Positions 1-10,785 are shown, counted from the first letter of the stretch. The stretch is 64,000 nucleotides of DNA from Nitratireductor pacificus pht-3B (GCF_000300335.1 NZ_AMRM01000010.1:87310-151309), one strand, 5' to 3'. Notes: generated from the sequence alone by a model not told the origin. Made by a program: numbers and translations.

Positions 1-124
1 GGAAAGGCTGCGGCACGGGCTGGCCGAGGACGATCCCCTGTCCTTCGCGCCGCGCCCGCGCTGGCCGCTCGACCAGGCGGCGGCGCCGCTGTTCGGGGCG
101 GGTAAGCGGGGAGCCAAGGCATGA
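1..124 (+). CDS. tsaD: tRNA N6-threonylcarbamoyladenosine synthase TsaD, C-terminal end (partial)
   Basis: An open frame (codons from base 2) runs from the window edge to a TGA at 122-124. It encodes about 40 residues ending in a PRWPLDQ motif followed by a short basic tail, a typical alphaproteobacterial TsaD C-terminus. TsaD transfers threonylcarbamoyl to A37 of ANN-decoding tRNAs. Its stop overlaps the gpsA start as ATGA, so the two are probably translationally coupled, and tsaD-gpsA is a common rhizobial order. Only the tail is visible, so the call rests on the tail motif and on synteny. Confidence 0.72.
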   Translation, partial: ERLRHGLAEDDPLSFAPRPRWPLDQAAAPLFGAGKRGAKA

Positions 125-1107
125 ACAGACCATCGACGATTGCCGTTCTTGGCGCCGGCGCCTGGGGCACAGCGCTTGCCGGCACGATGCGCGCGGCCGG
201 CCACGCCACCACCGTCTGGGCGCGCGACGCCGCCCTCACGCAGGCAATCAACGACACCCATCGCAACGAGCGCTACCTGCCAGGCATCGCGCTCGACCCG
301 GCGCTGCGGGCGACCACGGAGATGAACGTCGCGCTGGAAGGTGCCGGATGCGTTCTGGCGGTCACGCCGACGCAGACCATGCGGGCCGTTCTCGCTGCGG
401 CGGCGCCACACCTGCCGCAGGGCGTTCCAGTCGTCCTTTGTGCCAAGGGCATCGAGCGGGAAACCGGGCGGCTCCTGTCGGAGATTGCGGCCGAGATCCT
501 GCCGAAAAACCCCGTCGCCGCCCTCTCCGGCCCGAGTTTCGCGACCGACCTGGCGCGCGGCCTGCCCACGGCGGTCACCGTGGCGGCGAACGATGCCGCA
601 TTGGCCGCGCGGCTTGCCGAAAGCCTCTCCGCGCCGCATCTGCGCTGCTACTCCACTGACGACATGACCGGTGTCGAGATCGGCGGCGCGCTGAAGAACG
701 TGCTGGCCATCGCCGCCGGCGCCACGAGCGGCGCGGGCCTCGGAGCCAGCGCCGTCGCCGCCCTGATCACGCGCGGCTTCGTCGAGCTGCGCCGCATCGG
801 CGGTGCCTTCGGGGCGCGACCGGAGACGTTGATGGGGCTTTCGGGCCTTGGCGACCTGATCCTCACCTGCGGCTCCGAACAGTCGCGCAACTTCGCCTAC
901 GGCGTGGCGCTGGGGCGCGGCGACAGTCTCGACGGCCGGCCGCTCGCCGAGGGCGCACACACCGCCGGCATCGCCGCCCGCATCGTCCGGGAACGCGGAC
1001 TCGAGGCGCCGATCATCGAGAGCGTGACGGAACTGCTGCACGGGCGGCTGACGGTCGAGAAGGCCATGCAGGCGCTTCTGGCGCGGCCGCTGAAGAGCGA
1101 GGATTGA
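121..1107 (+). CDS. gpsA: NAD(P)H-dependent glycerol-3-phosphate dehydrogenase
   Basis: This 328-residue protein reduces dihydroxyacetone phosphate to sn-glycerol-3-phosphate in the cytoplasm, the first committed step towards phospholipids. A dinucleotide-binding [10 protein letters not shown] motif lies at residues 11-20, a GPSFA segment in the middle, and the catalytic-lysine segment [12 protein letters not shown] near residue 190. The length is normal for GpsA. The ATG overlaps the upstream tsaD stop. A YciI gene and an EVE gene follow after a 249-base gap that contains hairpins, so the operon may be split there. Recognition is secure. Confidence 0.97.
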   Translation: MNRPSTIAVLGAGAWGTALAGTMRAAGHATTVWARDAALTQAINDTHRNERYLPGIALDPALRATTEMNVALEGAGCVLAVTPTQTMRAVLAAAAPHLPQGVPVVLCAKGIERETGRLLSEIAAEILPKNPVAALSGPSFATDLARGLPTAVTVAANDAALAARLAESLSAPHLRCYSTDDMTGVEIGGALKNVLAIAAGATSGAGLGASAVAALITRGFVELRRIGGAFGARPETLMGLSGLGDLILTCGSEQSRNFAYGVALGRGDSLDGRPLAEGAHTAGIAARIVRERGLEAPIIESVTELLHGRLTVEKAMQALLARPLKSED

Positions 1108-1141
1108 GGTGGCGCTTGGGAAGAAGAAGGACCCCTCTCTT

Positions 1142-1252
1142 GCAAATTCCAAGGACTTGGCTCCGCCAAGCCCAGGAATTTGCTTTCTCCTCCACAGGGG
1201 GAGATAGGCGTACTTCTTCGATGCAGGCGTATCTCTCCCCTTGCGGGAGAGA
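1142..1252. repeat. Mosaic palindromic intergenic element
   Basis: The gap between gpsA and the YciI gene holds two hairpins. The first has arms GCAAATTCC (1142-1150) and GGAATTTGC (1175-1183) around an inner CTTGG/CCAAG pair. The second has arms TCTCTCCC (1232-1239) and GGGAGAGA (1245-1252). The CTCCCC...GGGGAG core resembles the palindromes near 6050 and inside ftsY, so this is probably a member of a dispersed repeat group. It could also act as a terminator after gpsA, but no clear T-run follows. Confidence 0.6.
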
Positions 1253-1356
1253 AAGCGATTTCAACATCTTAGCTGAAGGCTAAGTGTTAGAATTCGCAAG
1301 GGAGGGGTAAGCGCGCGCCACGCCGGAAAGAGACAACGATCGAAAAGGGAGAACCC

Positions 1357-1653
1357 ATGATCTTCGCCATCATCTGCAAGGACAAGCCGGGACATCTGGA
1401 CACCCGCACCGGCACGCGCCCCGACCACGTGGCGTTCCTCAACGGTCTCAACGAGAACGGCGCGCTGAAATTCGCCGGCCCCTTCCTCGACGCGGAGGGA
1501 AAGCCCTGCGGCAGCCTCGTCGCCATCGAGGCGGAAGACCAGGCGGCCGCCGAACTGATCGCCGCCGCCGATCCATATGCTCTTGCAGGCCTGTTCGAAT
1601 CCGTTGAGATACGAGCCTGGAACTGGGTCTTCAACAATCCGGAGAACGCATGA
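1357..1653 (+). CDS. YciI family protein
   Basis: A 98-residue protein of the YciI/YCII family, a small ferredoxin-like alpha-beta fold related to muconolactone isomerases. The N-terminal IFAIICKDKPG, the central RPDHVAFLN with its conserved His and Asp, and the GPFLD segment are typical. A GGGAGAA sequence precedes the ATG. The stop codon overlaps the start of the EVE gene, so the pair is co-translated. YCII proteins have mostly unknown physiological roles, and no substrate can be read from the sequence. Confidence 0.88.
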   Translation: MIFAIICKDKPGHLDTRTGTRPDHVAFLNGLNENGALKFAGPFLDAEGKPCGSLVAIEAEDQAAAELIAAADPYALAGLFESVEIRAWNWVFNNPENA

Positions 1654-2078
1654 TGGCCTACTGGCTGTTCAAATCCGAACCCACCTCCTGGTCCTGGGAG
1701 ATGCAGAAGAAGAAGGGCGACGCCGGGCAGGAGTGGGATGGCGTGCGCAACTACCAGGCGCGCAACAACATGCGCGAGATGAAGATCGGCGATCTGGGCT
1801 TCTTCTACCATTCGGTGAAGGAAACCAGCGTGGTCGGCATTGTCGAGGTCTGCGCGCTGGCCCATCACGATTCGACGACCGATGACCCGCGCTGGGAATG
1901 CGTCGATATCCGCGCCGTGAAGGACGTTCCCAACCCTGTGACGCTCGCCGATATCAAGGCCAATCCGAAGCTCTCGGAGATGATCCTGGTCAACAATTCG
2001 CGCCTTTCCGTCCAGCCGGTCAGCAAGGCCGAATGGACCGAAATCTGCCGCATGGGCGGGCTCGACAAGGCTCCCTGA
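1653..2078 (+). CDS. EVE domain-containing protein
   Basis: A 141-residue protein made of a single EVE domain, a PUA-like fold. It begins AYWLFKSEPTSWSW and contains GVRNYQARNNMREMKIGD and GFFYHS, which are hallmarks of the family. EVE proteins are thought to bind modified bases in DNA or RNA, and related PUA-like YTH domains read methylated adenine. Two adjacent ATGs (1650 and 1653) overlap the preceding stop; I use the second because EVE homologues usually begin with Met-Ala. In alphaproteobacteria it commonly sits after gpsA and a YciI gene, as here. Its exact ligand is not known. Confidence 0.9.
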   Translation: MAYWLFKSEPTSWSWEMQKKKGDAGQEWDGVRNYQARNNMREMKIGDLGFFYHSVKETSVVGIVEVCALAHHDSTTDDPRWECVDIRAVKDVPNPVTLADIKANPKLSEMILVNNSRLSVQPVSKAEWTEICRMGGLDKAP

Positions 2079-2087
2079 GAAGGCGCC

Positions 2088-2744
2088 GTGAAGCACATCA
2101 CCCCGGACGACGCGGTGGCGTTCATCCGCGCCAACACGGCGCTGACGCGGCCGCCGCATGTGCCGGAGGTCGCCCTGCATCTCGCCGACGAAGCGCATGA
2201 TCTGTGGCAGCGCACCGAAGAGGAGCTTGCCGAAATCGGCCTGCCGCCGCCCTTTTGGGCGTTTGCCTGGGCCGGCGGGCAGGGCCTTGCGCGCTATGTT
2301 CTCGACCGTCCCGAAAGCGTGCGCGGATGCAGCGTGCTCGACTTCGCGACCGGCTCCGGGCTGGTCGCCATCGCCGCGATAAAGGCCGGCGCGCAGCGCG
2401 TGCTCGCCGCGGACACCGATCCCTTCTCCCGGCCGACCTGCGCACTCAACATGGCCGCCAATGATGTGGCGTTCGAGACGACTGGGGACGATCTAGTCGG
2501 CGCCATGGGCGGATGGGATGTCGTGCTGGCTGGCGACGTGTTCTACGACCGGGCGATGACGGACAGGCTGGTGCCCTGGTTCGAACGCCTCTCGCAGGCA
2601 GGGTCACGCGTGATCGTCGGCGATCCCGGCCGCAGCTACCTGCCGCGCGCCCGCCTCACCGAACTGGCCGTCTACGCCGTCCCGGTGACCCGCGCGCTGG
2701 AAGACGCGGAGGTGAAGCGCACCACGGTCTGGCAATTCGCTTGA
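2088..2744 (+). CDS. Class I SAM-dependent methyltransferase, ETF-beta lysine methyltransferase-like
   Basis: A 218-residue Rossmann-fold methyltransferase starting at a GTG with GAGAAGG upstream. A PPPFWAFAWAGGQGLARYVL segment precedes motif I (VLDFATGSGLVAIAA, about residues 82-96). An acidic AADTDPF and a DVVLAGDVFYD segment (post-motif II) follow. This pattern matches the METTL20-like group, whose bacterial members methylate electron-transfer flavoprotein beta. PrmA-like enzymes share the fold, so the substrate is inference. It follows the EVE gene by 9 bases and is probably in the same transcript. Confidence 0.82.
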   Translation: MKHITPDDAVAFIRANTALTRPPHVPEVALHLADEAHDLWQRTEEELAEIGLPPPFWAFAWAGGQGLARYVLDRPESVRGCSVLDFATGSGLVAIAAIKAGAQRVLAADTDPFSRPTCALNMAANDVAFETTGDDLVGAMGGWDVVLAGDVFYDRAMTDRLVPWFERLSQAGSRVIVGDPGRSYLPRARLTELAVYAVPVTRALEDAEVKRTTVWQFA

Positions 2745-2799
2745 CCGCATCCGGGGGTGCGGGTTCAATCCGGCTTGCAGAGCCTTCGAGGAGGATCCG

Positions 2800-3207
2800 A
2801 TGGATTTCGCCGGTCTCAACTATCTTGCCATTCTCGTCGCGGCGATCGCCGCCTTCATCTTCGGCTCGGTCTACTACGGCACGCTCGGCAAACCGTGGAT
2901 GAAGGCCGCGCGGATCAAGCCGGAGGAAGCGAAGATGGCCCCATCCCTCCTGATCACCTCCTTCGTGGCCGAACTGATCATGGCCTGGGTGCTGGCGGGC
3001 GTCATCGGCCATCTGGGCGCGGGCCAGGTCACGCTCTGGAACGGTGTCGTCTCGGGCGCTTTCGTCTGGCTGGGCTTCATGGCCACGACCACCGCCGTCA
3101 ACCAGCGCTATGAGGGATTTGGCTGGAACCTGACCCTGATCGACGCCGGCCACTGGCTGGGCGTGGCCGTCGTGATGGGCGGGATCATCGGCTGGTTCGG
3201 CGTCTAG
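2800..3207 (+). CDS. DUF1761 domain-containing membrane protein
   Basis: A 135-residue protein with four predicted membrane helices, roughly residues 6-27, 50-70, 80-100 and 112-133. It matches the DUF1761 family: GSVYYGTLGKPWMKA near the N-terminus, a FVWLGFMATT segment and a C-terminal DAGHWLGVAVVMG. A GAGGAGGA ribosome-binding site sits just before the ATG. The function of the family is not established. It is separated from the methyltransferase by 55 bases and from the HTH gene by a promoter-like AT-rich gap. Confidence 0.85.
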   Translation: MDFAGLNYLAILVAAIAAFIFGSVYYGTLGKPWMKAARIKPEEAKMAPSLLITSFVAELIMAWVLAGVIGHLGAGQVTLWNGVVSGAFVWLGFMATTTAVNQRYEGFGWNLTLIDAGHWLGVAVVMGGIIGWFGV

Positions 3208-3248
3208 GAATACGGGCCCCGGTCGTCAAAACTACCGATAAATACATC

Positions 3249-3275
3249 AATAATGATGTTCTAGACATCATTATT
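3249..3275. promoter_or_regulatory. Inverted repeat, candidate operator upstream of the HTH gene
   Basis: A perfect 10-base inverted repeat, aataatgatg and catcattatt, is separated by 7 bases (ttctaga). It lies in an AT-rich stretch 36 bases before the HTH gene start. It has no GC-rich stem or T-run typical of a terminator. Its position suggests an autoregulatory site for the downstream regulator, but this is inference from symmetry and location only. Confidence 0.55.
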
Positions 3276-3310
3276 AAAAGCTTGTATATACCTACCCAGA
3301 CGGAGCGCCA

Positions 3311-3580
3311 ATGATCACCGCAGCACAAATGCGCGCCGCCCGCGCCCTTCTGGGTATCGATCAGAAGCAACTGGCCGAGCTTTCGGGCGTCTCCTTGCCG
3401 ACGATCCAGCGGATGGAGGCGAGCGAGGGCAATGTGCGCGGCGTGGTCGACACGCTGTCCAAGGTCGTCGAGGCCCTGGCCGCCGCCGGCATCGAGCTGA
3501 TCGGCGACAACGCGCCGAGCACCGGGACCGGGCGCGGTGTGCGTTTCAGGGAACCCGCGGCACGGGCGAAGCCTGTCTGA
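3311..3580 (+). CDS. XRE-type helix-turn-helix transcriptional regulator
   Basis: An 89-residue protein consisting of one HTH_XRE/Cro domain: MRAARALLGIDQKQLAELSGVSLPTIQRMEASEGNV, with the recognition helix around residues 25-36. The rest is a short basic tail. A GGAG ribosome-binding site precedes the ATG. It is followed after about 95 bases by a SulP anion transporter on the same strand. Small XRE regulators next to SulP genes are common in alphaproteobacteria, so local control of the transporter is plausible but not shown. The upstream palindrome at 3249-3275 is a candidate binding site. Confidence 0.88.
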   Translation: MITAAQMRAARALLGIDQKQLAELSGVSLPTIQRMEASEGNVRGVVDTLSKVVEALAAAGIELIGDNAPSTGTGRGVRFREPAARAKPV

Positions 3581-3674
3581 ACATTGGCAACGGCGACCGC
3601 CTGGCGCCCGCACAAACGCCGAATGAGTCTGAAGCCGACGGCACTGCTGCCGGAAGGTATTGGGGGGAGCAGCG

Positions 3675-5366
3675 ATGCCTACCCGCAGGAACCAGGTCGA
3701 TCTTGCCGCGCTTTTCACACCGAAGCTGATCACGGTGTTGCGTGAGGGCTACGGTCTGGATGCGTTCAGGGCCGATGTCATCGCCGGTCTCACCGTCGCC
3801 ATCATCGCGCTTCCCCTTTCCATGGCCATCGCCATCGCCTCCGGCGTGCCGCCGGAGCGGGGTCTTTACACGGCGATCGTCGGTGGTTTCCTGGTCTCGG
3901 CGCTGGGCGGCAGCCGCTTCCAGATCGGCGGTCCGGCGGGTGCCTTCATCGTCCTCGTCTTCGCCACGGTCCAGACGCATGGCATCGACGGGCTGATCCT
4001 CGCGACGTTTCTCTCCGGCTTCATCCTGCTCGCCATCGGCTTCCTGTGGCTCGGCACCTTCATCAAGTATGTTCCCTACCCCGTGACCGTCGGCTTCACC
4101 TCGGGCATCGCCGTCGTCATCCTGGCGAGCCAGATCAGGGATTTTCTCGGACTGATCCTTTCGGGCCCGGAACCCGGCCCGTTCATTCCCAAGCTGCAGG
4201 CACTGGCGACGGCGCTGCCGACGGTGAACAAGGCGTCCCTCGCACTCGCCATCGGCGTGGTCGCCGTCATCCTCGGCCTGCGCCGCGTCAGACCGCATTG
4301 GCCGGGCTTTCTCATCGCCGTCGCGCTCGCGACGTGCGTGGCATGGGTGTCCGGCCTTCCCGTCGAGACCATCGGCACGCGCTTCGGCGGCATTCCGCAG
4401 ATGCTCCCCGCGCCGCACCTGCCGGCGTTGTCGCTGGAGAAGATCGTCGCCGTCCTGCCGTCTGCGCTGTCCTTCGCCCTGCTCGGCGGCATCGAGAGCC
4501 TGCTCTCCGCCGTCGTCGCGGACAGCATGACCGGCCGGCGGCACCGGTCCAATTGCGAGTTGGTGGCGCAGGGGATCGCCAACATCGGGTCGGCGCTGTT
4601 CGGCGGCATCTGCGTGACCGGCACCATCGCCCGCACGGCGGCGAATGTGCGCGCCGGTTCGCGCGGGCCGGTGTCCGGCATGCTTCACGCGCTGTTCCTG
4701 CTCGCCTTCATGCTGATCGCCGCGCCGCTGGCGCGCTTCATCCCGCTCGCGGCCCTCGCCGCCATTCTCGTGGTCGTCGCCTGGAACATGGCGGAGAAGC
4801 ATCAGTTCGGCGCGCTCCTGCGCTCTTCCGGCGGCGATGCGGCGGTGCTCCTCGTCACCTTCCTGCTGGTGGTGTTCCGCGACCTGACCGAAGGCATCCT
4901 GGTCGGCTTCGGCCTCGGCGCGCTGCTGTTCCTGCACCGCATGTCGGAGATGGTGCGCGTTGAGCACGGCATGGCGTCGATCGCCGACCGCCCCGACAAT
5001 GGCGAACAACCCTATGCGCCCGATATCGCTACCGATGACGACATCGTCGTCTACCGGATTTCCGGCGCATTCTTCTTCGGCGCGGCATCCGCCGTTGCCG
5101 CGGCACTCGACCGCATCGGCGGACAGCCGAAAGCCTATGTCATCGACATCTCCGCGGTCAGCTTCCTCGATTCCACGGCCGCCTCCACCATCGAGGGCTT
5201 CGTCCGCAAGGCGGGACGGCATGGCGCGGGCCTGTATCTGGTCGGCGCCAGCCAGCCGATGCATCGCCTGTTGCGGACGCACGGCCTGCATGCGCCACAA
5301 GTGCGCTTCTACGGAAGCCTGGAAGAAGCCACGGCCGCCGCGCGGCGGGCCATCGCGACCGCGTGA
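3675..5366 (+). CDS. SulP family inorganic anion transporter with STAS domain
   Basis: A 563-residue inner-membrane protein with about eleven to twelve hydrophobic segments up to residue 420, then a cytoplasmic STAS domain (about residues 445-555, containing KAYVIDISAVSFLDSTAAS). The N-terminal GLTVAIIALPLSMAIAIASGVPPERGLY motif is diagnostic of SulP/SLC26 proteins. I start at the ATG at 3675, which follows GGGGGAGC, rather than at the upstream TTG. SulP proteins carry sulfate, bicarbonate or dicarboxylates; the substrate cannot be decided here. It converges on yciB with 7 bases between the stops. Confidence 0.93.
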   Translation: MPTRRNQVDLAALFTPKLITVLREGYGLDAFRADVIAGLTVAIIALPLSMAIAIASGVPPERGLYTAIVGGFLVSALGGSRFQIGGPAGAFIVLVFATVQTHGIDGLILATFLSGFILLAIGFLWLGTFIKYVPYPVTVGFTSGIAVVILASQIRDFLGLILSGPEPGPFIPKLQALATALPTVNKASLALAIGVVAVILGLRRVRPHWPGFLIAVALATCVAWVSGLPVETIGTRFGGIPQMLPAPHLPALSLEKIVAVLPSALSFALLGGIESLLSAVVADSMTGRRHRSNCELVAQGIANIGSALFGGICVTGTIARTAANVRAGSRGPVSGMLHALFLLAFMLIAAPLARFIPLAALAAILVVVAWNMAEKHQFGALLRSSGGDAAVLLVTFLLVVFRDLTEGILVGFGLGALLFLHRMSEMVRVEHGMASIADRPDNGEQPYAPDIATDDDIVVYRISGAFFFGAASAVAAALDRIGGQPKAYVIDISAVSFLDSTAASTIEGFVRKAGRHGAGLYLVGASQPMHRLLRTHGLHAPQVRFYGSLEEATAAARRAIATA

Positions 5367-5373
5367 GACGCGG

Positions 5374-6015
5374 CTATTTCGTCGGCTCTTCCAGCGAATG
5401 CCGCATGATCAGCGGCATCTGGCTCATGGTGAAGAGGATGGTGATCGGCATGATGCCCCAGACCTTGAAGGCGACCCAGGCGTCGGTGGAGAAGGAGCGC
5501 CAGACGACCTCGTTGACCACCGCAAGGAACAGGAAGAACAGCCCCCAGCGCAGCGTAAGCTTGCGCCAGCCCTCCGCGTCGAGCTTGAAGGCGGAATCGA
5601 ACACATAGCCGAGCAGCGATTTCCCGAAGGCGAGGCCGCCGAGCAGGATCGCGCCGAACAGCGTGTTGACGATGGTCGGCTTCATCTTGATGAAGGTCTC
5701 GTTGTGCAGATAGAGCGTCAGCGCACCGAAGATCAGCACCACGACGCCGGAAACCAGTGGCATGATCGGCAGGGTGCGGGTCAGTACCCAGGATACGGCA
5801 AGCGCGATCACCGTCGCCGCCATGAACAGCCCGGTCGCCATGAAGATCGGCCCGCCGAGGGCCGCCAGCGCCGGGAATCGCTCGGCCAGCCATTCGCCGC
5901 GCGCGTTGACGAAGAAGAACACCATCAGCGGCCCGAGCTCCAGCACCAGCTTCAGGAGCGGGTTGAGTTCCTTCCGCTTCGGGTCCGAGGGATCGCGTTC
6001 GAGAAGACGGGTCAT
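5374..6015 (-). CDS. yciB: Inner membrane-spanning protein YciB (septation protein A family)
   Basis: A 213-residue membrane protein with six to seven hydrophobic segments. It contains the family-typical [21 protein letters not shown] near the N-terminus, [19 protein letters not shown] in the middle and [21 protein letters not shown] near the end. YciB/IspZ proteins affect cell-envelope integrity and septation in Shigella and E. coli. The ATG at 6015 is favoured over the in-frame GTG at 6024, because GGGAG lies 8 bases before the ATG and overlaps the GTG. It is downstream of ftsY, beyond a large inverted repeat. Confidence 0.92.
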   Translation of the reverse strand: MTRLLERDPSDPKRKELNPLLKLVLELGPLMVFFFVNARGEWLAERFPALAALGGPIFMATGLFMAATVIALAVSWVLTRTLPIMPLVSGVVVLIFGALTLYLHNETFIKMKPTIVNTLFGAILLGGLAFGKSLLGYVFDSAFKLDAEGWRKLTLRWGLFFLFLAVVNEVVWRSFSTDAWVAFKVWGIMPITILFTMSQMPLIMRHSLEEPTK

Positions 6016-6048
6016 TGGACGCACTCCCGGAAGACGTTCGGCGCCCTG

Positions 6049-6202
6049 CCCCCCTCTGCCCTGCCGGGCATCTCCCCCTCAAAGGGGGAGATCAGGTGGC
6101 GGAAGCCTTGGTGCCAATCACCAATGTTGCAGAACCGCGAAACCGTCCGTGCGGGCCATTCTACCCCCTTGAGGGGGAGATGCCCGGCAGGACAGAGGGG
6201 GG
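6049..6202. repeat. Long inverted repeat between ftsY and yciB
   Basis: Two 34-base arms (6049-6082 and 6169-6202) are reverse complements with one mismatch. They are built from a CCCCCCTCTG block, a CCTGCCGGGCATC block and a CTCCCCCTCAA block. The 86 bases between them show no gene. This looks like a rhizobial-type palindromic intergenic element; its cores resemble the CTCCCC/GGGGAG hairpins at 1232 and inside ftsY. If transcribed it could form a strong hairpin between ftsY and yciB. Confidence 0.8.
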
Positions 6203-6226
6203 TATCCAGGTTCAAGCGCGTCAAAA

Positions 6227-7283
6227 CTAAGCCACTCCCGCAATCGCCTTGGCGAAATCGCTCGCCGAAAAGGGTTCCAGATCGTCGACCTGCTCGCCGA
6301 CACCGATGAAATAGACCGGCAGCTTGTGCTTGGCGGCGATGGACACGAGGATGCCGCCCCGCGCCGTGCCGTCGAGCTTGGTCATGACAAGGCCGTTGAC
6401 GCCCGCAACATTGCGGAAGATTTCGACCTGATTAAGGGCGTTCTGCCCGGTGGTCGCATCGACCGTCTGGAGGACGGTGTGCGGCGCATCCGGATCATGC
6501 TTGCCGAGCACGCGGACGATCTTCTCCAGCTCCGCCATCAGCTCGGCCTTGTTCTGCAACCGGCCGGCCGTGTCGATGATCAGCACGTCGGAGCCGGCTT
6601 CCTTCGCCTTTTCATAGGCATCGAAGGCGAGGCCCGCCGCGTCGGCGCCAAGTTTTGAGGAAACGACGGGCGAGCCGGTGCGCTCGCCCCAGATCCTGAG
6701 CTGCTCGATGGCCGCCGCGCGGAACGTGTCGCCGGCACCCAGCGTCACGGACAGGCCGCCCTCGACCAGCTTCGCGGCAAGCTTGCCGATGGTGGTCGTC
6801 TTGCCGGTGCCGTTGACGCCGACCACGAGGATGACATGCGGCTTGTGCGACAGGTCGAGTTCCAGGGGCATGGCGACGGGCGCCAGCACCTTCTCGATTT
6901 CCTCGGCCATCACCGCCTGCACTTCCTCGCCGGAAATGTCCTTGCCGTAGCGGCCCGACGCGAGCGCATCGGTCACCCGCATCGCCGTCTCCAGGCCAAG
7001 ATCGGCGCGCAGCAGCACGTCTTCCAGATCCTGCAGCGTGTCCTCGTCCAGCTTCCGCTTGGTGAAGACACCGGCGATGTTGTCGCGCAGCTCGCGCGAC
7101 GAGCGCGACAGCCCTTCGCGCAGCCGCTGGTACCAGGGCTTCTTCGGCGCGGCAGCCGGCTCGGGCGCCGCCTCACCCTTCCGCTCGACGGTCTTGGCGA
7201 CGGTGAGCCTGGCCGGAGGAACGACCGCCGCAGCTTGATCTTCTACCTTCGGCTCCGGAGCGGCATCGGCTTCCCGGGCATCG

Positions 7284-7291
<8 letters not shown>
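6227..7291 (-). CDS. ftsY: Signal recognition particle receptor FtsY, NG-domain part (downstream of an apparent frameshift)
   Basis: This frame encodes the whole SRP-receptor GTPase. The N domain covers about residues 50-140 of this frame, then come G1 [33 protein letters not shown]3 [13 protein letters not shown] and G4 [10 protein letters not shown]. FtsY docks SRP-ribosome complexes at the inner membrane for co-translational insertion. The frame can open at a TTG (7291), but the true N-terminus starts at 8000 in another frame. Removing one base from a five-base G run (plus strand 7327-7331) joins the two parts into one protein of about 590 residues. Either the base is a sequence error or the NG part is translated by reinitiation or frameshifting. 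FtsY is generally essential, so loss of the NG domain is unlikely. Confidence 0.9.
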
Positions 7292-8000
<709 letters not shown>

Positions 8001-8004
8001 CCCG

Positions 8005-9288
<1,284 letters not shown>

Positions 9289-10170
9289 TCAGGCCGCCCC
9301 CTCCGTTTCCCGCTGCCAGGCACCCGTTGCCGGATCGAAACGGCCGGAGAACTCCCAGGCCGCCGGGCCGGTCATGATGACGTGATCGTCCTCGCGCCAT
9401 AGAAGGTCGAGCGCGCCACCAGGCACGGTCACCGTGACATGGCGTCCCGTTCGGCCGGTGCGTGCGGCGGCGACGGCGGCGGCGCAGGCGGCGGAGCCGC
9501 AGGCGAGCGTCAGCCCGGCTCCACGCTCCCAGGTGCGCAGCGTCAGCGCTTCGTCGGACGTGATCCGGGCGAGCGAGATGTTGGCGCGCTCGGGAAAGAT
9601 CGGATGGTTCTCGAGCAGCGGACCGAAACGGGCGAGATCATAGGAATTGATATCCTGCTCCACCCAGAAGATCGCGTGTGGATTGCCCATCGAGACCACC
9701 GAGGGCGAATGCAGCACCGGCGCGTCGATCGGCCCGACCTGCAACTCGATCATCCGCGTGTCGCGGAATTCCTCAGCAAGCGGAATCTCCTGCCAGCCGA
9801 AGCGCGGCCTGCCCATGTCGACGGAGATCAGCCCGTCCTCGTGCTCGGTGGCGCTGATGATGCCGGCGACGGTCTGGAAGGTGAAGGCCTTCCGCCCGGT
9901 CTCGGCGGACAGGGCCTGCACCACGCAGCGCGTGCCGTTGCCGCAGGCCTGCGCCTGGCTGCCGTCGGAGTTGAGGATCTCGATATAGTTCTGCGTGCCG
10001 GCGATGCGCGGGTCGTGGATCGCCATGATCTGGTCGAAACGCGTTGCCGGATCGGCGTTCAGCGCGCGCGCGGCCTCGGCGGCGACGCGATCCGTGCGCC
10101 CGCGCATGTCGGCGACGATGATCGCGTTGCCGAGGCCGTTCATCTTCGCAAAAGCTGCCAGTTCCGCCAT
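9289..10170 (-). CDS. dapF: Diaminopimelate epimerase
   Basis: A 293-residue cytoplasmic enzyme that interconverts LL- and meso-diaminopimelate for lysine and peptidoglycan. The [11 protein letters not shown] start, the catalytic cysteine in ACGNGTRC (near residue 75) and the second catalytic cysteine in [14 protein letters not shown] (near residue 222) are all present. I start at the ATG at 10170, which places FAKMNGLGN where homologues have it; an upstream TTG at 10194 would add eight residues. First gene of the dapF-mtaB-ftsY run. Confidence 0.96.
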   Translation of the reverse strand: MAELAAFAKMNGLGNAIIVADMRGRTDRVAAEAARALNADPATRFDQIMAIHDPRIAGTQNYIEILNSDGSQAQACGNGTRCVVQALSAETGRKAFTFQTVAGIISATEHEDGLISVDMGRPRFGWQEIPLAEEFRDTRMIELQVGPIDAPVLHSPSVVSMGNPHAIFWVEQDINSYDLARFGPLLENHPIFPERANISLARITSDEALTLRTWERGAGLTLACGSAACAAAVAAARTGRTGRHVTVTVPGGALDLLWREDDHVIMTGPAAWEFSGRFDPATGAWQRETEGAA

Positions 10171-10197
10171 CCGGACCCCGATGCCTGGATTCAATGA

Positions 10198-10238
10198 CTT
10201 GCAGCGTCATGCGCCTCGAAGGATCACGACGCTGCAAG
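10198..10238. promoter_or_regulatory. Inverted repeat in the dapF leader
   Basis: Perfect 11-base arms CTTGCAGCGTC (10198-10208) and GACGCTGCAAG (10228-10238) lie 28 bases before the dapF start. In dapF mRNA they would form a stem with a 19-base loop just upstream of the ribosome-binding region. No terminator T-run follows on either strand, so a role in translation or as a protein-binding site is possible; the function is unknown. Confidence 0.45.
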
Positions 10239-10362
10239 GGTCTGGCGCCTATATGGCTGATGACGGGCGAAATTACCAGACGAACGGCGGCAGGCGCGTG
10301 TCCGTCAGCCGTCCTCTTCGCCGAAGCGAACCGGCCAACGGAGGGTCCCGCGTCGGGCCCGG

Positions 10363-10524
10363 CTAGGCGATGACCACGATGCCCAGCACGGCGAGCAGGA
10401 ACAGCACCAGGACAATGGCGATCAGCAGCTTCACGCCCGTCATGGCGGCACCGGCAATACTGTTCATGCCGAGAAGACCGGCAACCGCAGCAACAATCAG
10501 AAGAATAAGAATCCATTTGAGCAT
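10363..10524 (-). CDS. UPF0391 / DUF1328 family small membrane protein
   Basis: A 53-residue protein starting MLKWILILLIVAAVAGLLG, then a GMNSIAGAAM turn and a second hydrophobic helix ending in IVVIA. Two membrane segments with the MLKW start and the central Gly/Ala-rich turn match the UPF0391 (DUF1328) family, found throughout Proteobacteria and often linked with stress or envelope responses. AAGGGGT lies before the ATG. It is monocistronic, between dapF and the lipoprotein gene. The function of the family is unknown. Confidence 0.85.
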   Translation of the reverse strand: MLKWILILLIVAAVAGLLGMNSIAGAAMTGVKLLIAIVLVLFLLAVLGIVVIA

Positions 10525-10785
10525 AATCGTACCCCTTGTTGCGGCCCATCATTGAAGTCCCGGGTCGCGTCGGGTCTTAACGCCGGGGTCGAACCCTGGT
10601 TCCCTGCGGCGCGGATCCCGGTGTTGCCGAGTGTTGCTGATTGGAGACAGTCGGCGCGCATCGACTTCGAAACCGGTTCTTAACCACGCCTGGGCTGTTA
10701 TAGTTGCGAAAGTTGCCACGATTGGCGTTTCGAATGGAACTCTTAGACGAGTCGGCGCATTAAGCGCCGCAACGGAGAGACACGC
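10525..10785. other. Intergenic region between DUF1328 gene and lipoprotein gene
   Basis: This gap carries the divergent upstream regions of the small membrane protein and the Omp19-like lipoprotein. A TTAACCA hexamer-plus at 10680 resembles a CtrA half-site but lacks the second TTAA. A gggtcgaaccctgg stretch at 10576-10591 looks like a tRNA T-arm, but no other tRNA parts surround it. I see no gene here. Confidence 0.4.

Noticed and set aside
10576..10615. T-arm-like gggtcgaaccctgg suggesting a tRNA
   Set aside because: No matching acceptor, D or anticodon arms can be found around it.
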